DNA of 64,000 nt from Promicromonospora sp. AC04. GTDB taxonomy: Bacteria; Actinomycetota; Actinomycetes; Actinomycetales; Cellulomonadaceae. Below, piece after piece: positions 14,814-24,443 of this stretch. The notes beneath the pieces are model-generated. The model worked only from the letters and a program-made list of their open reading frames with translations, made no database searches and was not told the DNA's origin. The stretch lies in assembly GCF_003058225.1 (NCBI RefSeq), contig NZ_QBUG01000001.1, forward strand, positions 1,218,268-1,282,267, read 5' to 3'. Made by a program: the position numbers and the translations under genes. The first letter of the stretch is position 1, and every line of letters begins with the position of its first letter.

Positions 14814-17084
14814 ATGGCGCTGATGACCAGGCTCCGGCGGCAGCTGGGTATCCCGGGCAAGGGACAGGGCACGGCGAGCACACCCGCGGCCGCCGACGTT
14901 GCCTCCCAGAACCTGCCCGCGGGCGAGTCCGCGCCGCGACGGGCAGAAGCAGCCGAGCGCGACGGGGCGTCCGAACCGACGAAGAGCTGGTGGCAGCGCC
15001 GCCAAGAGACGCGCAGCCTGCAGGGATCGTTCGATGCCTACCCGCACCTGCTCGCGCTCAAGCCGAAGGAGAAGTACCTCTTCCGGTCCGACTACTTCGA
15101 GGTCGATGGATCGGTCGCCTGCGTGCTGGCCTACTTCCACGACGACGCGGCGCACGACCGCTTCGCGGCCTTCTGGGGGATCGATCGGATCCCGGACGGT
15201 CTCGACGACCGGGTGACGGCCATCGTGCTCGAGCAGGTGGCACGGATGAGCGACAAGTGGGTCGACTCGTTCACGAAGCAGTCCGAGAAGCTCGACCTGC
15301 TGGACGCGAACGAACAGGCCGAGACCGGCAGCACCTCCTCGCGCCGCAAGGCGGAGAAGATCTCCTCCGATCTCGAGGTCACGATCAGCGAGATCCAGGA
15401 CGGGGCGAGCTACCTCTCCGTGCACAGCCGGCTCCTGCTCAAGGCACCCGATCTGGAGACGCTGGACGACTCGATCGACCGGGTGACGCGGCTGTACATC
15501 GACCGGTTCGGGACACTCAAGGCCGCACCGTATGCGGGCGAGCAGCGGCAGGAGCTCTCAGGCCTGTTCCGGACCAACGAGAAGAAGCGTGGCCGTGGCT
15601 TCCACTTCACCTCGACCGAGCTGGCCGGCTCGTACTCGCTGGTGACCAACGGGCTCAACGACAAGGACGGCGAGTACGTCGGCTACATGGTCGGTGACGT
15701 GAACAACTCGGCGGTGCTCATGGACGTCAACGCTTACGACCACCACGTGGTCGTCGCCGACGCGACGCTCAGCGACTTCCTCGACCGGCAGCGGATCTCC
15801 AACCTGTGGTGCTCGAAGATCAGCCAGTCGGCGCTGCTGAACAACGCTCATGTCGTCCACCTCGTCCTGGACGGGACGGACCTGGACACGCTCGGCCCGC
15901 GGTTCGAAGAGCTGACCTCCCGCGTCGACCTGAACCAGGGCGACGTGAACATGTTCGAGATGTTCGGAGACCAGGACGACGAGCTGACGATCTTCTCCGC
16001 GCAGATGGAGAAGCTCAAGCTGATGTTCGAGCAGCTGTACGAAACCTCCGATGGTGCGATCGGTTCCATCATCCGCAGCGTCCTGGAGGACACCGCCACC
16101 GCGTTCTACGTCGAGCAGGGCATGTGGAAGCACAACGCCCAGGAACAGCGGCACCGCCTGCGCGTGGTGAATCTTCCACACACGCAGGTGCCGCGCCTGC
16201 AGATGTTCGTCGCCTACCTGGACACCGCGCACAAGACGCTGCTGAACTCCGCGAAGACGGACCCGGACCAGCTGCGCGCCTACAACGTCCTCAAGGGCCT
16301 CGCTGCCGCGATGCTCAGCACGAACGGCGACCTGTTCAACAACCACACCGCCGCCACGGTCGACGGTGTGCGCGACTCCCGACGCGTCGTCTACGACTTC
16401 TCACGGCTCATGCGCCGCGGCAAGGGAGTAGCTATGGCACAGCTGGTCAACATCGTCGGCTTCGCCGTCGGCACCCTGGGCCTGGGCGACACGGTGATCG
16501 TCCACGGCACCGAACACATCGACGATCGGGTGAAGAAGTACCTCAAGGACCAGCTCGAGCATCTGCACGAGAGGGGCGGCCGGGTGGTCTACAGCTACAA
16601 CGACGTGGACAAGATGCTCGCCGACTCGGACTTCAGTGCCTTCGATGCTGCGGACTACACGCTCTTCGGTCCGATGCGCGAGCGGACCGTGGCCACCTAC
16701 CAGAACCAGCTGCACCAGCAGATCCCACCGGACCTCGCCCGCCTCATCACGACGAAGGGGGAGAACCTCACCTACCTGCGCCGGGACGTGTCCAACGTCG
16801 TCTTCCACCTCGACCTCGCGCTGGGGATCAACCCCTACCGAGAAGCCCAGCGCCGGCGCGGCCGTCTCGAAGCACAGAAGGCCACACAGGCAGCACGGAT
16901 CGAAGCGGTCATGACGAACCGGCCGGTCGCCGGCGCGAACCTCACCAGCGTCCGGCAGCCCGACGCGGGCAGAACGCACGAACGCAAAACCCTTCCCGGT
17001 GACCGCACGGACAAGACCCTGACCCGAGCTGCAGACGGTACGCAGAAGCCCGATCGGAAGCCACGAAAGCTGGTCGGCCCATGA
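14814..17084 (+). CDS. VirB4-like conjugation protein lacking a visible Walker A
   Basis: 756 residues. The order of blocks resembles VirB4/TraE-type proteins: an N-terminal region with YLFRSDYFEVDGSVACVL, a central helical region, then an ATPase-like core. Where VirB4 proteins have the P-loop GxxGxGKT/S, this reads AYDHHVVVADATLSDFLD with no GKS/T, and the Walker B-like strand (LGDTVIVHGTEHIDD) lacks the DE pair. I infer a nucleotide-binding-deficient paralogue acting as a structural part of the channel; a functional ATPase would be encoded outside this window. The stop overlaps the next start (ATGA). Confidence 0.65.
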   Translation: MALMTRLRRQLGIPGKGQGTASTPAAADVASQNLPAGESAPRRAEAAERDGASEPTKSWWQRRQETRSLQGSFDAYPHLLALKPKEKYLFRSDYFEVDGSVACVLAYFHDDAAHDRFAAFWGIDRIPDGLDDRVTAIVLEQVARMSDKWVDSFTKQSEKLDLLDANEQAETGSTSSRRKAEKISSDLEVTISEIQDGASYLSVHSRLLLKAPDLETLDDSIDRVTRLYIDRFGTLKAAPYAGEQRQELSGLFRTNEKKRGRGFHFTSTELAGSYSLVTNGLNDKDGEYVGYMVGDVNNSAVLMDVNAYDHHVVVADATLSDFLDRQRISNLWCSKISQSALLNNAHVVHLVLDGTDLDTLGPRFEELTSRVDLNQGDVNMFEMFGDQDDELTIFSAQMEKLKLMFEQLYETSDGAIGSIIRSVLEDTATAFYVEQGMWKHNAQEQRHRLRVVNLPHTQVPRLQMFVAYLDTAHKTLLNSAKTDPDQLRAYNVLKGLAAAMLSTNGDLFNNHTAATVDGVRDSRRVVYDFSRLMRRGKGVAMAQLVNIVGFAVGTLGLGDTVIVHGTEHIDDRVKKYLKDQLEHLHERGGRVVYSYNDVDKMLADSDFSAFDAADYTLFGPMRERTVATYQNQLHQQIPPDLARLITTKGENLTYLRRDVSNVVFHLDLALGINPYREAQRRRGRLEAQKATQAARIEAVMTNRPVAGANLTSVRQPDAGRTHERKTLPGDRTDKTLTRAADGTQKPDRKPRKLVGP

Positions 17085-20000
17085 GCACCACGAACGTGGA
17101 AGACAGCCGGCCCCGGTGGAGCCGTGCCATCGCGCGGACGGCACGAGTGCTCGGCGGCGGGCTTGTAGCGCTGCTGCTCGCGCCGCTGCTCCTGGTCACG
17201 TTCTCCGGGTCGGCGTACGCGGCCGAGGACGAGGAGCGCGACAACTACAGCCTCTACCAGCTGGCCTCGAACGCGGCCACCTACTTCAGCGAGCAGAACT
17301 CGCCCGAGACGAGCGGGGTGATGGGCCCACAGTGGCACCAGGTCACGAGCAACCCGGCCACGGGTGGCTCCATGCTCGGCTACGCCGACCCGGACTTCAG
17401 CGTCGGCAACATCGTCGGCTGGTTCTTCGCCGAGGTATCGGGATCCTCGCAGACCGTCAGGTACGACACCCTCAAGGCTGCCGACGCAGGAACCGCGGGC
17501 ACGGACACGTACGCGGGCATGCTCGACTACGCCCACTTCGGTGCGGCGAACGCTGACCTCGGCCTGGACACCATGTCCTCGGGCATCGGCGGCCAGATCA
17601 TGAGCGCGATCGGCGGGTCGACCATCTGGATCCTCTACGCCCTGGCGTTAGCCGTCGGCACGGTGTTCTACGTCGTCATCCAGGTCCTCAAGCTCATCAA
17701 CCCGTTCCTGTGGTTCTACCAGGCAGTCGCCGGCGCCACCGGCGACGGAGGCGGCAGTAGCGGAGCACACCAGCAGGACCTGGCGGACGGGATGACCGGA
17801 GGCGAGAGCGGAGGCGACGCCCTGGGCGGCCTGCAGCACTGGATCGCAAGCTGGTACGGCTTGCTCCAGGACATTGCCTGGCAGGCCCTGGTGCCGTTGT
17901 TCGTCGGATTCCTGATCATCGGACTGGTCCTGTTCAAGAAGATGGACCGGGGTGCGGCGATCAAGAAGCTCCTGGTCCGTGTCATCTTCATCGGCGTGGG
18001 GCTGCCGCTGATCGGTTCGATGTACACCTCGGTGCTGGAACGGTTCGACGACTCGATGCTCGGCCAGCACGCCGGCCCCACCCGGGTGGTGCTGAGCACC
18101 TATGTCGACTTCGACGCGTGGATGATGAACGACCGCCTCGGTATCCCCCGCCAGGCATCGATCTCCTGGGACGGGGAGCAGGCACGGCCGGAGTCGATGA
18201 TGTCGGTGCGCACCAGCTCGCTGGCGATCAACGCGCAGTCGCACGGGTCGACGTTCGACGGCATCGACATCGGGACGAAGACCGACGACGCCGAGACGGC
18301 GTGGCGCGAAGGTACGGTCACGGTCGACGACTCCGCATCGGACGACTTCCGCGCGGTGTTCGCGACCTTCGGGATGATCAACAGGTACATCACGAGCACC
18401 GAGGTCACCGCGTCCGACTTCGAGTCGGGGATCAAGAGCTCGATCACCCAGCTGGACCTGGACGCCGACGTCAAGAAGGACTGGTTCGTCACGGACGCCT
18501 ACGGTGACCCGGACGACTTCGGCGAGGACGAGGACCCCACGCAGCACCCGGTGATCGCCACCGGCGGCATGAAAGGACTGTCCTCGGACAACCCCGGAGG
18601 CACCACGAAGACCTTCACCACGACGACCACCACGCGCGGCTGCGGCTTCACCGTGGTCCAGCAGGAGGCACCCGCCCCGTGCAACCTGTCCCCCTTGTCG
18701 GCGTACAACTACCTCAACACCGGCTTCGGCACCGACTCCCTGACGATGTACTCCTCGAACAACGCCACCAGCGGGTTCACCCGGGAGAACCACATGGCCG
18801 TCAGTCAGGTCGGGACCGGGCCGGCGAAGTTCATGTACTGGAGCAACGCGGCCGCAGTCCTTGGCTGCATCGTCCTGCTGGGCTTCTGGTACGCGATCGG
18901 CATGCTGACCAGCGCGATCAAGCGGACCTTCAGCCTCGTCGCGGCGGTCCCCTTCGCGACGCTCGGCGCACTCCAGGCGATCAGCAAGGTGATCGTCTAC
19001 TCCGCAGCGCTGATCCTTGAGGTCGTCGTCACCCTGTTCCTCTACCAGTTCGTCTCCGAGTTCCTCATCTCGGTCCCGGACATCATGGCCGGCCCGGTGT
19101 CGAGCTTCATGGACCCCCAGGGGCTGCTGGGCAGCCCGGCCCTCGGCGGGATCGTCGTCGTGATCCTCACGCTCGTCTCGACGCTGGTGATCGTGGGCGT
19201 CACCTTCGCCCTGCTGCGGGTACGCAAGTCGGTGCTCCAGGCAGTGGACGAGGTCGTCACCAAGCTCGTCGACAAGTTCCTGGACACGAACACGGCGCCG
19301 AAGCCGGACCGGGCCGGAATGTTGCCGGCGCTGGCCAGCGGCATCGGTGCGGGCGCAGGTATGGCCGCAGGCCACAAGCTTGCCTCCGGGTTCGGTACCG
19401 GGACAAGCAAGCCGACACCACCAGCCGGCGCAGGACCGGGCAAGGGCCCGGGCGCCACCCCCACCGGCCGGACCCCCGCTGCTGCGGGAGCCCTTCCCGA
19501 AGGGCAGCGGACGCTGGCCCTACAACGTGGTCCGGAAGCCTTGGATGGGCCGGGTGGGCCGACCGATCCCCCGCCCGAAGACGGCGCCTGGTCTGGTCCC
19601 GGCGGTGATGGTGGCGTGCCGCCCGGTGGCAGCGGGCCAGCAGATGCCCCGGCAGCATCCGGTCGGGACGATGGTGCAGACCGCCATTCCGGTCGCCTGC
19701 AGCTGGCCAACGGCCCGGCAGGCAGCTCCCGTGCGGCCAAGGAGACCGCGCAAGGCGTGAGCGACCAAGGTGGGCTCTCCAACCTCGGATATAGCTCGAC
19801 AGGGCGCGTCGCGGGTGATCACAGTGATGGCGCCGCGGCCAAACGTTCAGGTCAACGCGAGGCTCCGGCCCGCCGCGCAGGCAGCAGCACCGGAGCCACG
19901 TCCTCCACTGGCCAGGACCGGAGCCGGAACAACTCCAACGCCACGGCCCCGACGAGGGCCAGCCGCAAGGGAACCACGGAGCCGACGCCGTCGACGCAGT

Positions 20001-20434
20001 TCGGCATCGGCGGAGCGAGGCACGCCCCACGCGCAGCGAGCCGACCACCTACCCCAGGTACACAAGGGCTCCCGAGGAGACGCACGCAGGACTCGCCTTC
20101 CGGCGAGCAGGGGCCGAACCCGGGGGCCACCAGCAAGACGCGCGCGCCCGGGCCGACTTCGGGTAGCCCGCGACCAGTAGGTGCCCTACGTCCACCGGCG
20201 TCCGCCCAGCCGAGCACGCCTCGGCCGACGTCCCCGCCACGCGTCACCGGCGCTCGCACAGCCCGTGATGGGAGCACCGTGAACACGGTTCGACCGAGAG
20301 CTGCAGCACCGCGCTCGCAACCAGACTCCCCGACACCGGCGACGCCAGAGACTCGAGTTTCGCCGAGATCACCCTCAGCAGGGCACCAGCCAACCAAGCC
20401 CAAGACCTCACGCACGCAACGACCGAGGGGCTGA
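17081..20434 (+). CDS. VirB6/TrbL-like channel protein with disordered tail
   Basis: 1117 residues. A signal peptide (ARVLGGGLVALLLAPLLLV, cleavage likely after SAYA at about 47) leads to an extracellular domain. A membrane helix follows at about 181-205, more near 265-320, and four or more between about 590 and 730. This polytopic plan fits VirB6/TrbL inner-membrane pore proteins. From about residue 745 to the end the chain is Pro/Ser/Thr/Gly-rich and disordered, ending in a basic stretch. It is translationally coupled to the VirB4-like gene. Confidence 0.7.
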   Translation: MSTTNVEDSRPRWSRAIARTARVLGGGLVALLLAPLLLVTFSGSAYAAEDEERDNYSLYQLASNAATYFSEQNSPETSGVMGPQWHQVTSNPATGGSMLGYADPDFSVGNIVGWFFAEVSGSSQTVRYDTLKAADAGTAGTDTYAGMLDYAHFGAANADLGLDTMSSGIGGQIMSAIGGSTIWILYALALAVGTVFYVVIQVLKLINPFLWFYQAVAGATGDGGGSSGAHQQDLADGMTGGESGGDALGGLQHWIASWYGLLQDIAWQALVPLFVGFLIIGLVLFKKMDRGAAIKKLLVRVIFIGVGLPLIGSMYTSVLERFDDSMLGQHAGPTRVVLSTYVDFDAWMMNDRLGIPRQASISWDGEQARPESMMSVRTSSLAINAQSHGSTFDGIDIGTKTDDAETAWREGTVTVDDSASDDFRAVFATFGMINRYITSTEVTASDFESGIKSSITQLDLDADVKKDWFVTDAYGDPDDFGEDEDPTQHPVIATGGMKGLSSDNPGGTTKTFTTTTTTRGCGFTVVQQEAPAPCNLSPLSAYNYLNTGFGTDSLTMYSSNNATSGFTRENHMAVSQVGTGPAKFMYWSNAAAVLGCIVLLGFWYAIGMLTSAIKRTFSLVAAVPFATLGALQAISKVIVYSAALILEVVVTLFLYQFVSEFLISVPDIMAGPVSSFMDPQGLLGSPALGGIVVVILTLVSTLVIVGVTFALLRVRKSVLQAVDEVVTKLVDKFLDTNTAPKPDRAGMLPALASGIGAGAGMAAGHKLASGFGTGTSKPTPPAGAGPGKGPGATPTGRTPAAAGALPEGQRTLALQRGPEALDGPGGPTDPPPEDGAWSGPGGDGGVPPGGSGPADAPAASGRDDGADRHSGRLQLANGPAGSSRAAKETAQGVSDQGGLSNLGYSSTGRVAGDHSDGAAAKRSGQREAPARRAGSSTGATSSTGQDRSRNNSNATAPTRASRKGTTEPTPSTQFGIGGARHAPRAASRPPTPGTQGLPRRRTQDSPSGEQGPNPGATSKTRAPGPTSGSPRPVGALRPPASAQPSTPRPTSPPRVTGARTARDGSTVNTVRPRAAAPRSQPDSPTPATPETRVSPRSPSAGHQPTKPKTSRTQRPRG

Positions 20435-20703
20435 GAGAGCAACCATGGAGGATCGCCAGGGCACTCGACGCTGACGCCCACCTTCGGGCCGGCCGTACCG
20501 CGTACCAGCTTGCGCATGTGGATGGCCCGAGCGGCTGGCCGCGGGAATGTGACTCTCACGGCCGTCAGTTCACTGGGGCCAGGCCCGCGGATCGCTGCGA
20601 GCTTCCCGAAGCAGGAATTGCATCGACGCTACGCTTGGCATGGCGAACCACCACCGTGCGTCCAGGATGTCGCGCCAACAGGTCGATCTCACGAGGAGTT
20701 GTG

Positions 20704-20967
20704 ATGGCAGCCAGGTCCGACGACGAAACGCGCCGTAACCAGTGGACGGCGCAGTACACCTCGATCGTGCTCGATCTGCCCGACCGGCTCGCTGATTTCC
20801 TCGAGGCGCTGCAGAGCAGTGATCCCGACGCAGCGCTCATGGCTCTGTTCGACTGTGATGCCGCGATGGCCCTGCAGCTTCGCCGCACCCAGTTCGACTT
20901 CCTCACGACGCAACGGCGAGCTCAGATGCACCGCGATCTGGAACTGCTTCGAGAAGCCAACGCCTGA
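20704..20967 (+). CDS. small helical protein, 87 aa
   Basis: Begins MAARSDDETRRNQW and is helical throughout, with acidic LPDRLADFLEALQSSDPD. Function unknown. The GAGGAG site is 5 bases before the ATG; a GTG one codon earlier is possible. It is last on the plus strand after the transfer operon, before a terminator hairpin. Confidence 0.55.
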   Translation: MAARSDDETRRNQWTAQYTSIVLDLPDRLADFLEALQSSDPDAALMALFDCDAAMALQLRRTQFDFLTTQRRAQMHRDLELLREANA

Positions 20968-21058
20968 ACTGGGTTTAGCGCGTTCGGCTGCTCCAGGAAG
21001 CTCTCCACGACACCGCTGAGCCTCCTAGCCGGCAAGAGCAGGGAGACGGACTCGGAGC

Positions 21059-21116
21059 GCCCAGGCTTCGGGTGGCATACACGTACAGCAGAGCACGCTC
21101 CACCCGAAGCCTGGGC
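21059..21116. terminator. bidirectional hairpin between convergent genes
   Basis: A perfect 17-bp stem (arms 21059-21075 and 21100-21116, GCCCAGGCTTCGGGTGG and complement) with a 24-base loop. It lies between the convergent 87-aa gene and the secreted-protein gene and lacks a long T tract. Confidence 0.65.
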
Positions 21117-21152
21117 AATATGGCTCATTCTGCCGATCAAGCAGCAGTGCTC

Positions 21153-22043
21153 TCAGCTGGCGCGATCAAGGCGCGCCGGGCTGTGTGCTGCGTCGTCAGG
21201 CAAAATCCAGGTGGGCCGGACCCCTGGAGGGTTCTCGATCCGATAGGAGTGCGCCTGCAAGATCAGCCCGAACAACGGAGCCCCGGCAATGTCGGGTCGC
21301 CAGTTGATCTCGTACTCCGGGTGGTACGTCTCCCCCGGCGTGCCGCCACTCCAGTTCTCGGTCGGGACGCTCGCTGGAAAGGTCGTGTAGTAGTTCCTTT
21401 GTGCGTAGTTGCGACAGTTGGGCCAATCCCAGACAGTGACCTCTGGGAAGGGCCAGATCTCCTCGTGAATGGTGCGACACTCGAACACCGGGAAAGCAAC
21501 GCCAGGACCGCTGTTGATGCTGATGTCGCCTTGGATGGAGTACTCCAGGGCACCTTCCAGGTTGTAGTAGAGCAGGACCTGAAGCTGCCCGACAGTGACC
21601 AGCTCGCCGTTGCTGTAGTACCCGTAGGTGGCCGGCTCGTTGATGATGTGCAGGAAGCCCGACACCTGGCCGACTGGCGGATCCCACGGGCCGGCCGCGA
21701 GCGACTGGGACGGGACCTCGGACTCGTCGGAGCTGAGTATCGACTCCAGCTCCTCTTGCTTGGCGTCGCTGACGACACTTGCTCGCTTCTCGACGAAGGC
21801 ATGGGCGGCCTCGGCCTGTCCAAGCTCAAGAGCCTGCGTCACGACTGCTACATCAGCCTCCTGTGGCGTCGGCGCGACCCACAGCAGGCAGTCGCCCGCT
21901 TCGATGTCGACCGTTGTGCAGTCGGTGAAATCGGTGACGGCCGAGGCAGTTGTGTCGGGCGCTGCGACGGCTACCGTGCTCGGCAGTCCCAGCGCCAGAA
22001 CGAGCGTGGCGAGGACCGCGCTCAGATATCGATCTCTTCGCAT
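21153..22043 (-). CDS. secreted protein of unknown function
   Basis: 296 residues with a Sec signal peptide: MRRDRY, a hydrophobic core AVLATLVLALGLPSTVAV and cleavage near VAVAAPDT. The mature part has paired cysteines (FTDCTTVDIEAGDC) and later VFECRT and WPNCRN, so disulfides are likely. The C-terminal half is aromatic and beta-rich (ATYGYYSNGELVTVGQ, ENWSGGTPGETYHPEYE). I recognise no enzyme motif. The ATG giving the best signal peptide was used rather than the longer reading. Confidence 0.7.
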   Translation of the reverse strand: MRRDRYLSAVLATLVLALGLPSTVAVAAPDTTASAVTDFTDCTTVDIEAGDCLLWVAPTPQEADVAVVTQALELGQAEAAHAFVEKRASVVSDAKQEELESILSSDESEVPSQSLAAGPWDPPVGQVSGFLHIINEPATYGYYSNGELVTVGQLQVLLYYNLEGALEYSIQGDISINSGPGVAFPVFECRTIHEEIWPFPEVTVWDWPNCRNYAQRNYYTTFPASVPTENWSGGTPGETYHPEYEINWRPDIAGAPLFGLILQAHSYRIENPPGVRPTWILPDDAAHSPARLDRAS

Positions 22044-22344
22044 CGAAACTCCAGATAGTCGCGTGATAACCGGAATCACACGCTATCCACCGAAGTCAGG
22101 CTAAAGCCCGGAATATCTGACCACTTCACCCGCCGAATCTTGCCTCATGGAGAAATGAATGCACTCGCATACACCATGGATCTTTTTGGAATAGCCCTCC
22201 GGCACCGAAGCAGTGCGCCACCAGCCCCAGCACGATCTCGCCTCTGAACCGAAGACACTGGCAAACGACCTCGCTGATCCGCTCGTGGTCCGGCCACCAG
22301 AGTCGTGGTGTTGGCGGCGGTCTGCTGATCGCAGGAGGACAGCC
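22044..22344. other. gene-free upstream region
   Basis: About 300 bases between the secreted-protein gene and the lipoprotein gene, both on the minus strand. It should hold the promoter of the former. I see no credible gene, strong repeat or terminator here. Confidence 0.4.
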
Positions 22345-22770
22345 TCAGCCGGCGCAACGCTCATCGTGGTCGGCACGCACCGCCTTGCCCGCGTCGGATC
22401 CTTCACGGGAGAACGCCTCCCACCCGCCGATGTCCACACTGTTCTCGGTGAACGTGATCTCGTTGCTGTTCTCGAACCGGCCGGCCTGTGTCCACGCGAT
22501 TGCCGTCTGACTCTCGTTGAGCTCACCGACGCTCGTCTCGGCGTCGTCGAGGTCGCCGTCGCAGTGGATCTCCGTGTACGTCACCGAGCTGCCATCGACG
22601 ACAAGGCGGATCAGGTCATCGCTCTTGGTGCTGAGGTACTCCCCATCGGCGGTGGAGCTTGTGCCGCCACAGGCAGAGAGCAGTGCCACACCCGCCAGCG
22701 CAACAGCGATCACAGCGGCCTTGTGGCGCGTCGCAGAACTGCCCGCACGGCACTCGAACACGTCTCGCAT
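22345..22770 (-). CDS. lipoprotein of unknown function
   Basis: 141 residues with a lipoprotein signal peptide: basic n-region, hydrophobic AAVIAVALAGVALLSACGG and lipobox LSAC. The mature domain is a small acidic beta-rich protein (DDLIRLVVDGSSVTYTE) with two later cysteines. The ATG follows AGGAGTGG. Exposed on the outer face of the membrane; role unknown. Confidence 0.75.
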   Translation of the reverse strand: MRDVFECRAGSSATRHKAAVIAVALAGVALLSACGGTSSTADGEYLSTKSDDLIRLVVDGSSVTYTEIHCDGDLDDAETSVGELNESQTAIAWTQAGRFENSNEITFTENSVDIGGWEAFSREGSDAGKAVRADHDERCAG

Positions 22771-22920
22771 TTCCACTCCTGTACCTGGTTTATCAACCAG
22801 GATGGCAGATCGGCCGCTCAGATGCACCAACCACGGGCCCGTTCCTGTCAGCCCGACCAGTCGAGCTGTCACGGCATGACGGCTGCTGGTCGCCCTGACG
22901 ATCCCGAGAAGCGAGCCGGT

Positions 22921-23523
22921 TCAGAAGACGGGTCGCGGGCCGTCACCGCGGCGAGCGATGTGACCCCAGTCGTCTCCCAGGACCGTCTCAGCGGCGTCTT
23001 CGCCCCACTCGTCCGCCCAGACCCTCTCGGCGATCGCCTGGCTGGCAGATGAGTCGATAAGGGTTGGGCGTGCGGTCAGGTCGAGACCGGCGGCGATCGC
23101 GCTGACCCTCGAACGAGGTAGCCCCAGAGTGTCCTGCGCGTTGCGCAGTGCAATCGCGTAGTCCGCGACATGGAGAGCGAGCGCGTGCACGCCCCGTTCC
23201 CTCTTGATCCAGTGCGCGACGTCGCCGGCCAGGTTGGCGGGCATGTGCCTGCGTGCCTCGCTCGGCTGCTCACCCTTGCTGGGGTAGTGCTTCTCGTGCC
23301 ACTGCGCGAGTGCTATCACTAGTGCTTCCGCCGCCGCGGTCGCGCCGAGGACGTAGTCCTGGGGGAAGGATCCAGGGCCACCGGGCCCCGGGTCGGCCAG
23401 AGCCACGCGAAGGTCATTCTCGCCGCCGTCGCGGATGGTCTGCGGAAGCCCGGCCCGGGCCTCAGCGAGCAATGCAGGGAGATTGGCCTGGGCGGTGTGG
23501 GCGTCCCAGATGTCGTCGTTCAC
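22921..23523 (-). CDS. hypothetical protein, 200 aa
   Basis: Starts with a GTG (VNDDIWDAHTAQANLPALL) after a GGAGCAG site. Mostly helical, with HWIKRERGVHALALHVADYA and the end RRGDGPRPVF. No signal, membrane or catalytic motif recognised. It is on the same strand as, and 35 bases downstream of, another unknown gene, so they may be co-transcribed. Confidence 0.6.
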   Translation of the reverse strand: MNDDIWDAHTAQANLPALLAEARAGLPQTIRDGGENDLRVALADPGPGGPGSFPQDYVLGATAAAEALVIALAQWHEKHYPSKGEQPSEARRHMPANLAGDVAHWIKRERGVHALALHVADYAIALRNAQDTLGLPRSRVSAIAAGLDLTARPTLIDSSASQAIAERVWADEWGEDAAETVLGDDWGHIARRGDGPRPVF

Positions 23524-23558
23524 GGGCTGCTCCGTTCGGTTGTGGGAGAGAGCCTGGG

Positions 23559-24332
23559 CTAGGTGAGGTCCTGGATCAGCACCGGGCGCGCGACCAGGAT
23601 CCGGCCGGCCTCGGCGAGCGGCTCCGGCTCGACGTCGGCCGCGAGTGCGACGATGCGCGCCGATCGCAGACGCTGTCGCACCCACGTGGCTGGCGCGCCA
23701 TCGACGTGCCGGCTCTGCGCGGCGCGGTGCGTCTCCTGCAGCGCGAAGGCCGCTCGGTCCCCAGGCACCAGATCGTGCACCTTCTCGAACCGGTAAATGT
23801 GATGCCGCACATGCGGCCCATCCAGCCCCAGCTCACGGGCCACCACAGACGAGAGGAAGGACGGGTCCGACGGGAACTCGTGTCCGACCATGTCCGGAAC
23901 CTCAGCAGCCCAACGCGCTCGTGCGACGTTCTCGAGAGAGCCGACCAGCACGACATGAAGATCGCCGACGCCGTTACCGGCATCCCAGGACGGGCTGACG
24001 ACGGTGTGCGCCCAGAACGCAGCCACGCTGACCTGGCCGGTCCCGCCGAGCTTGGCGAACTCGCCGAAGGGCATAATCCCGGTGTCGAGGCCGTGAACAC
24101 GCACGTCAAGGATCTGCCCTTCGTCCACGACATCCCAGGGATCGGACAGGACCGCCCGCCCACGTCGACGACACGCCCGGAGAGCGTGGTCAACCTGGTC
24201 CTGGAACCCCGGGTTGACCGAGCGACTGAACCCGCCCATCAGTATCTGTCCCAGGCTGAACGACGACGTCGTCTCCGCGATCCGGCTGTCATCGATCTCG
24301 TTCAGCGCGTTCTCCGACTCATACAGCGACAC
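23559..24332 (-). CDS. hypothetical protein, 257 aa
   Basis: Soluble protein beginning MSLYESENALNEIDD. Contains alternating strands (GQILDVRVHGLDTGIM, GDLHVVLVGSLENVAR) and a C-terminal helix-strand region ending VARPVLIQDLT. I do not recognise the family. Likely first gene of a two-gene unit with the 200-aa protein. Confidence 0.58.
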   Translation of the reverse strand: MSLYESENALNEIDDSRIAETTSSFSLGQILMGGFSRSVNPGFQDQVDHALRACRRRGRAVLSDPWDVVDEGQILDVRVHGLDTGIMPFGEFAKLGGTGQVSVAAFWAHTVVSPSWDAGNGVGDLHVVLVGSLENVARARWAAEVPDMVGHEFPSDPSFLSSVVARELGLDGPHVRHHIYRFEKVHDLVPGDRAAFALQETHRAAQSRHVDGAPATWVRQRLRSARIVALAADVEPEPLAEAGRILVARPVLIQDLT

Positions 24333-24443
24333 GACTTTCCCCTCCTGTCACCTGGCTCCGGGGAGGCGCGCTGCTGGATGACATCGCACCCATACCCGTA
24401 CACCCCCACCCCGCGTCGGCAGGTACACGATCTCCGCGCTCCA

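Noticed and set aside
12104..14823. Long plus-strand ORFs of over 580 codons (12104-13852 and 13066-14823) overlapping the topoisomerase and membrane protein genes
   Set aside because: Arg/Pro/Gly-rich shadow translations of the real genes in another frame, with no ribosome site or family motif.
17648..19375. 575-codon minus-strand ORF across the VirB6-like gene
   Set aside because: Antisense shadow typical of high-GC DNA; composition dominated by Arg, Gly, Val and His, no start signal.
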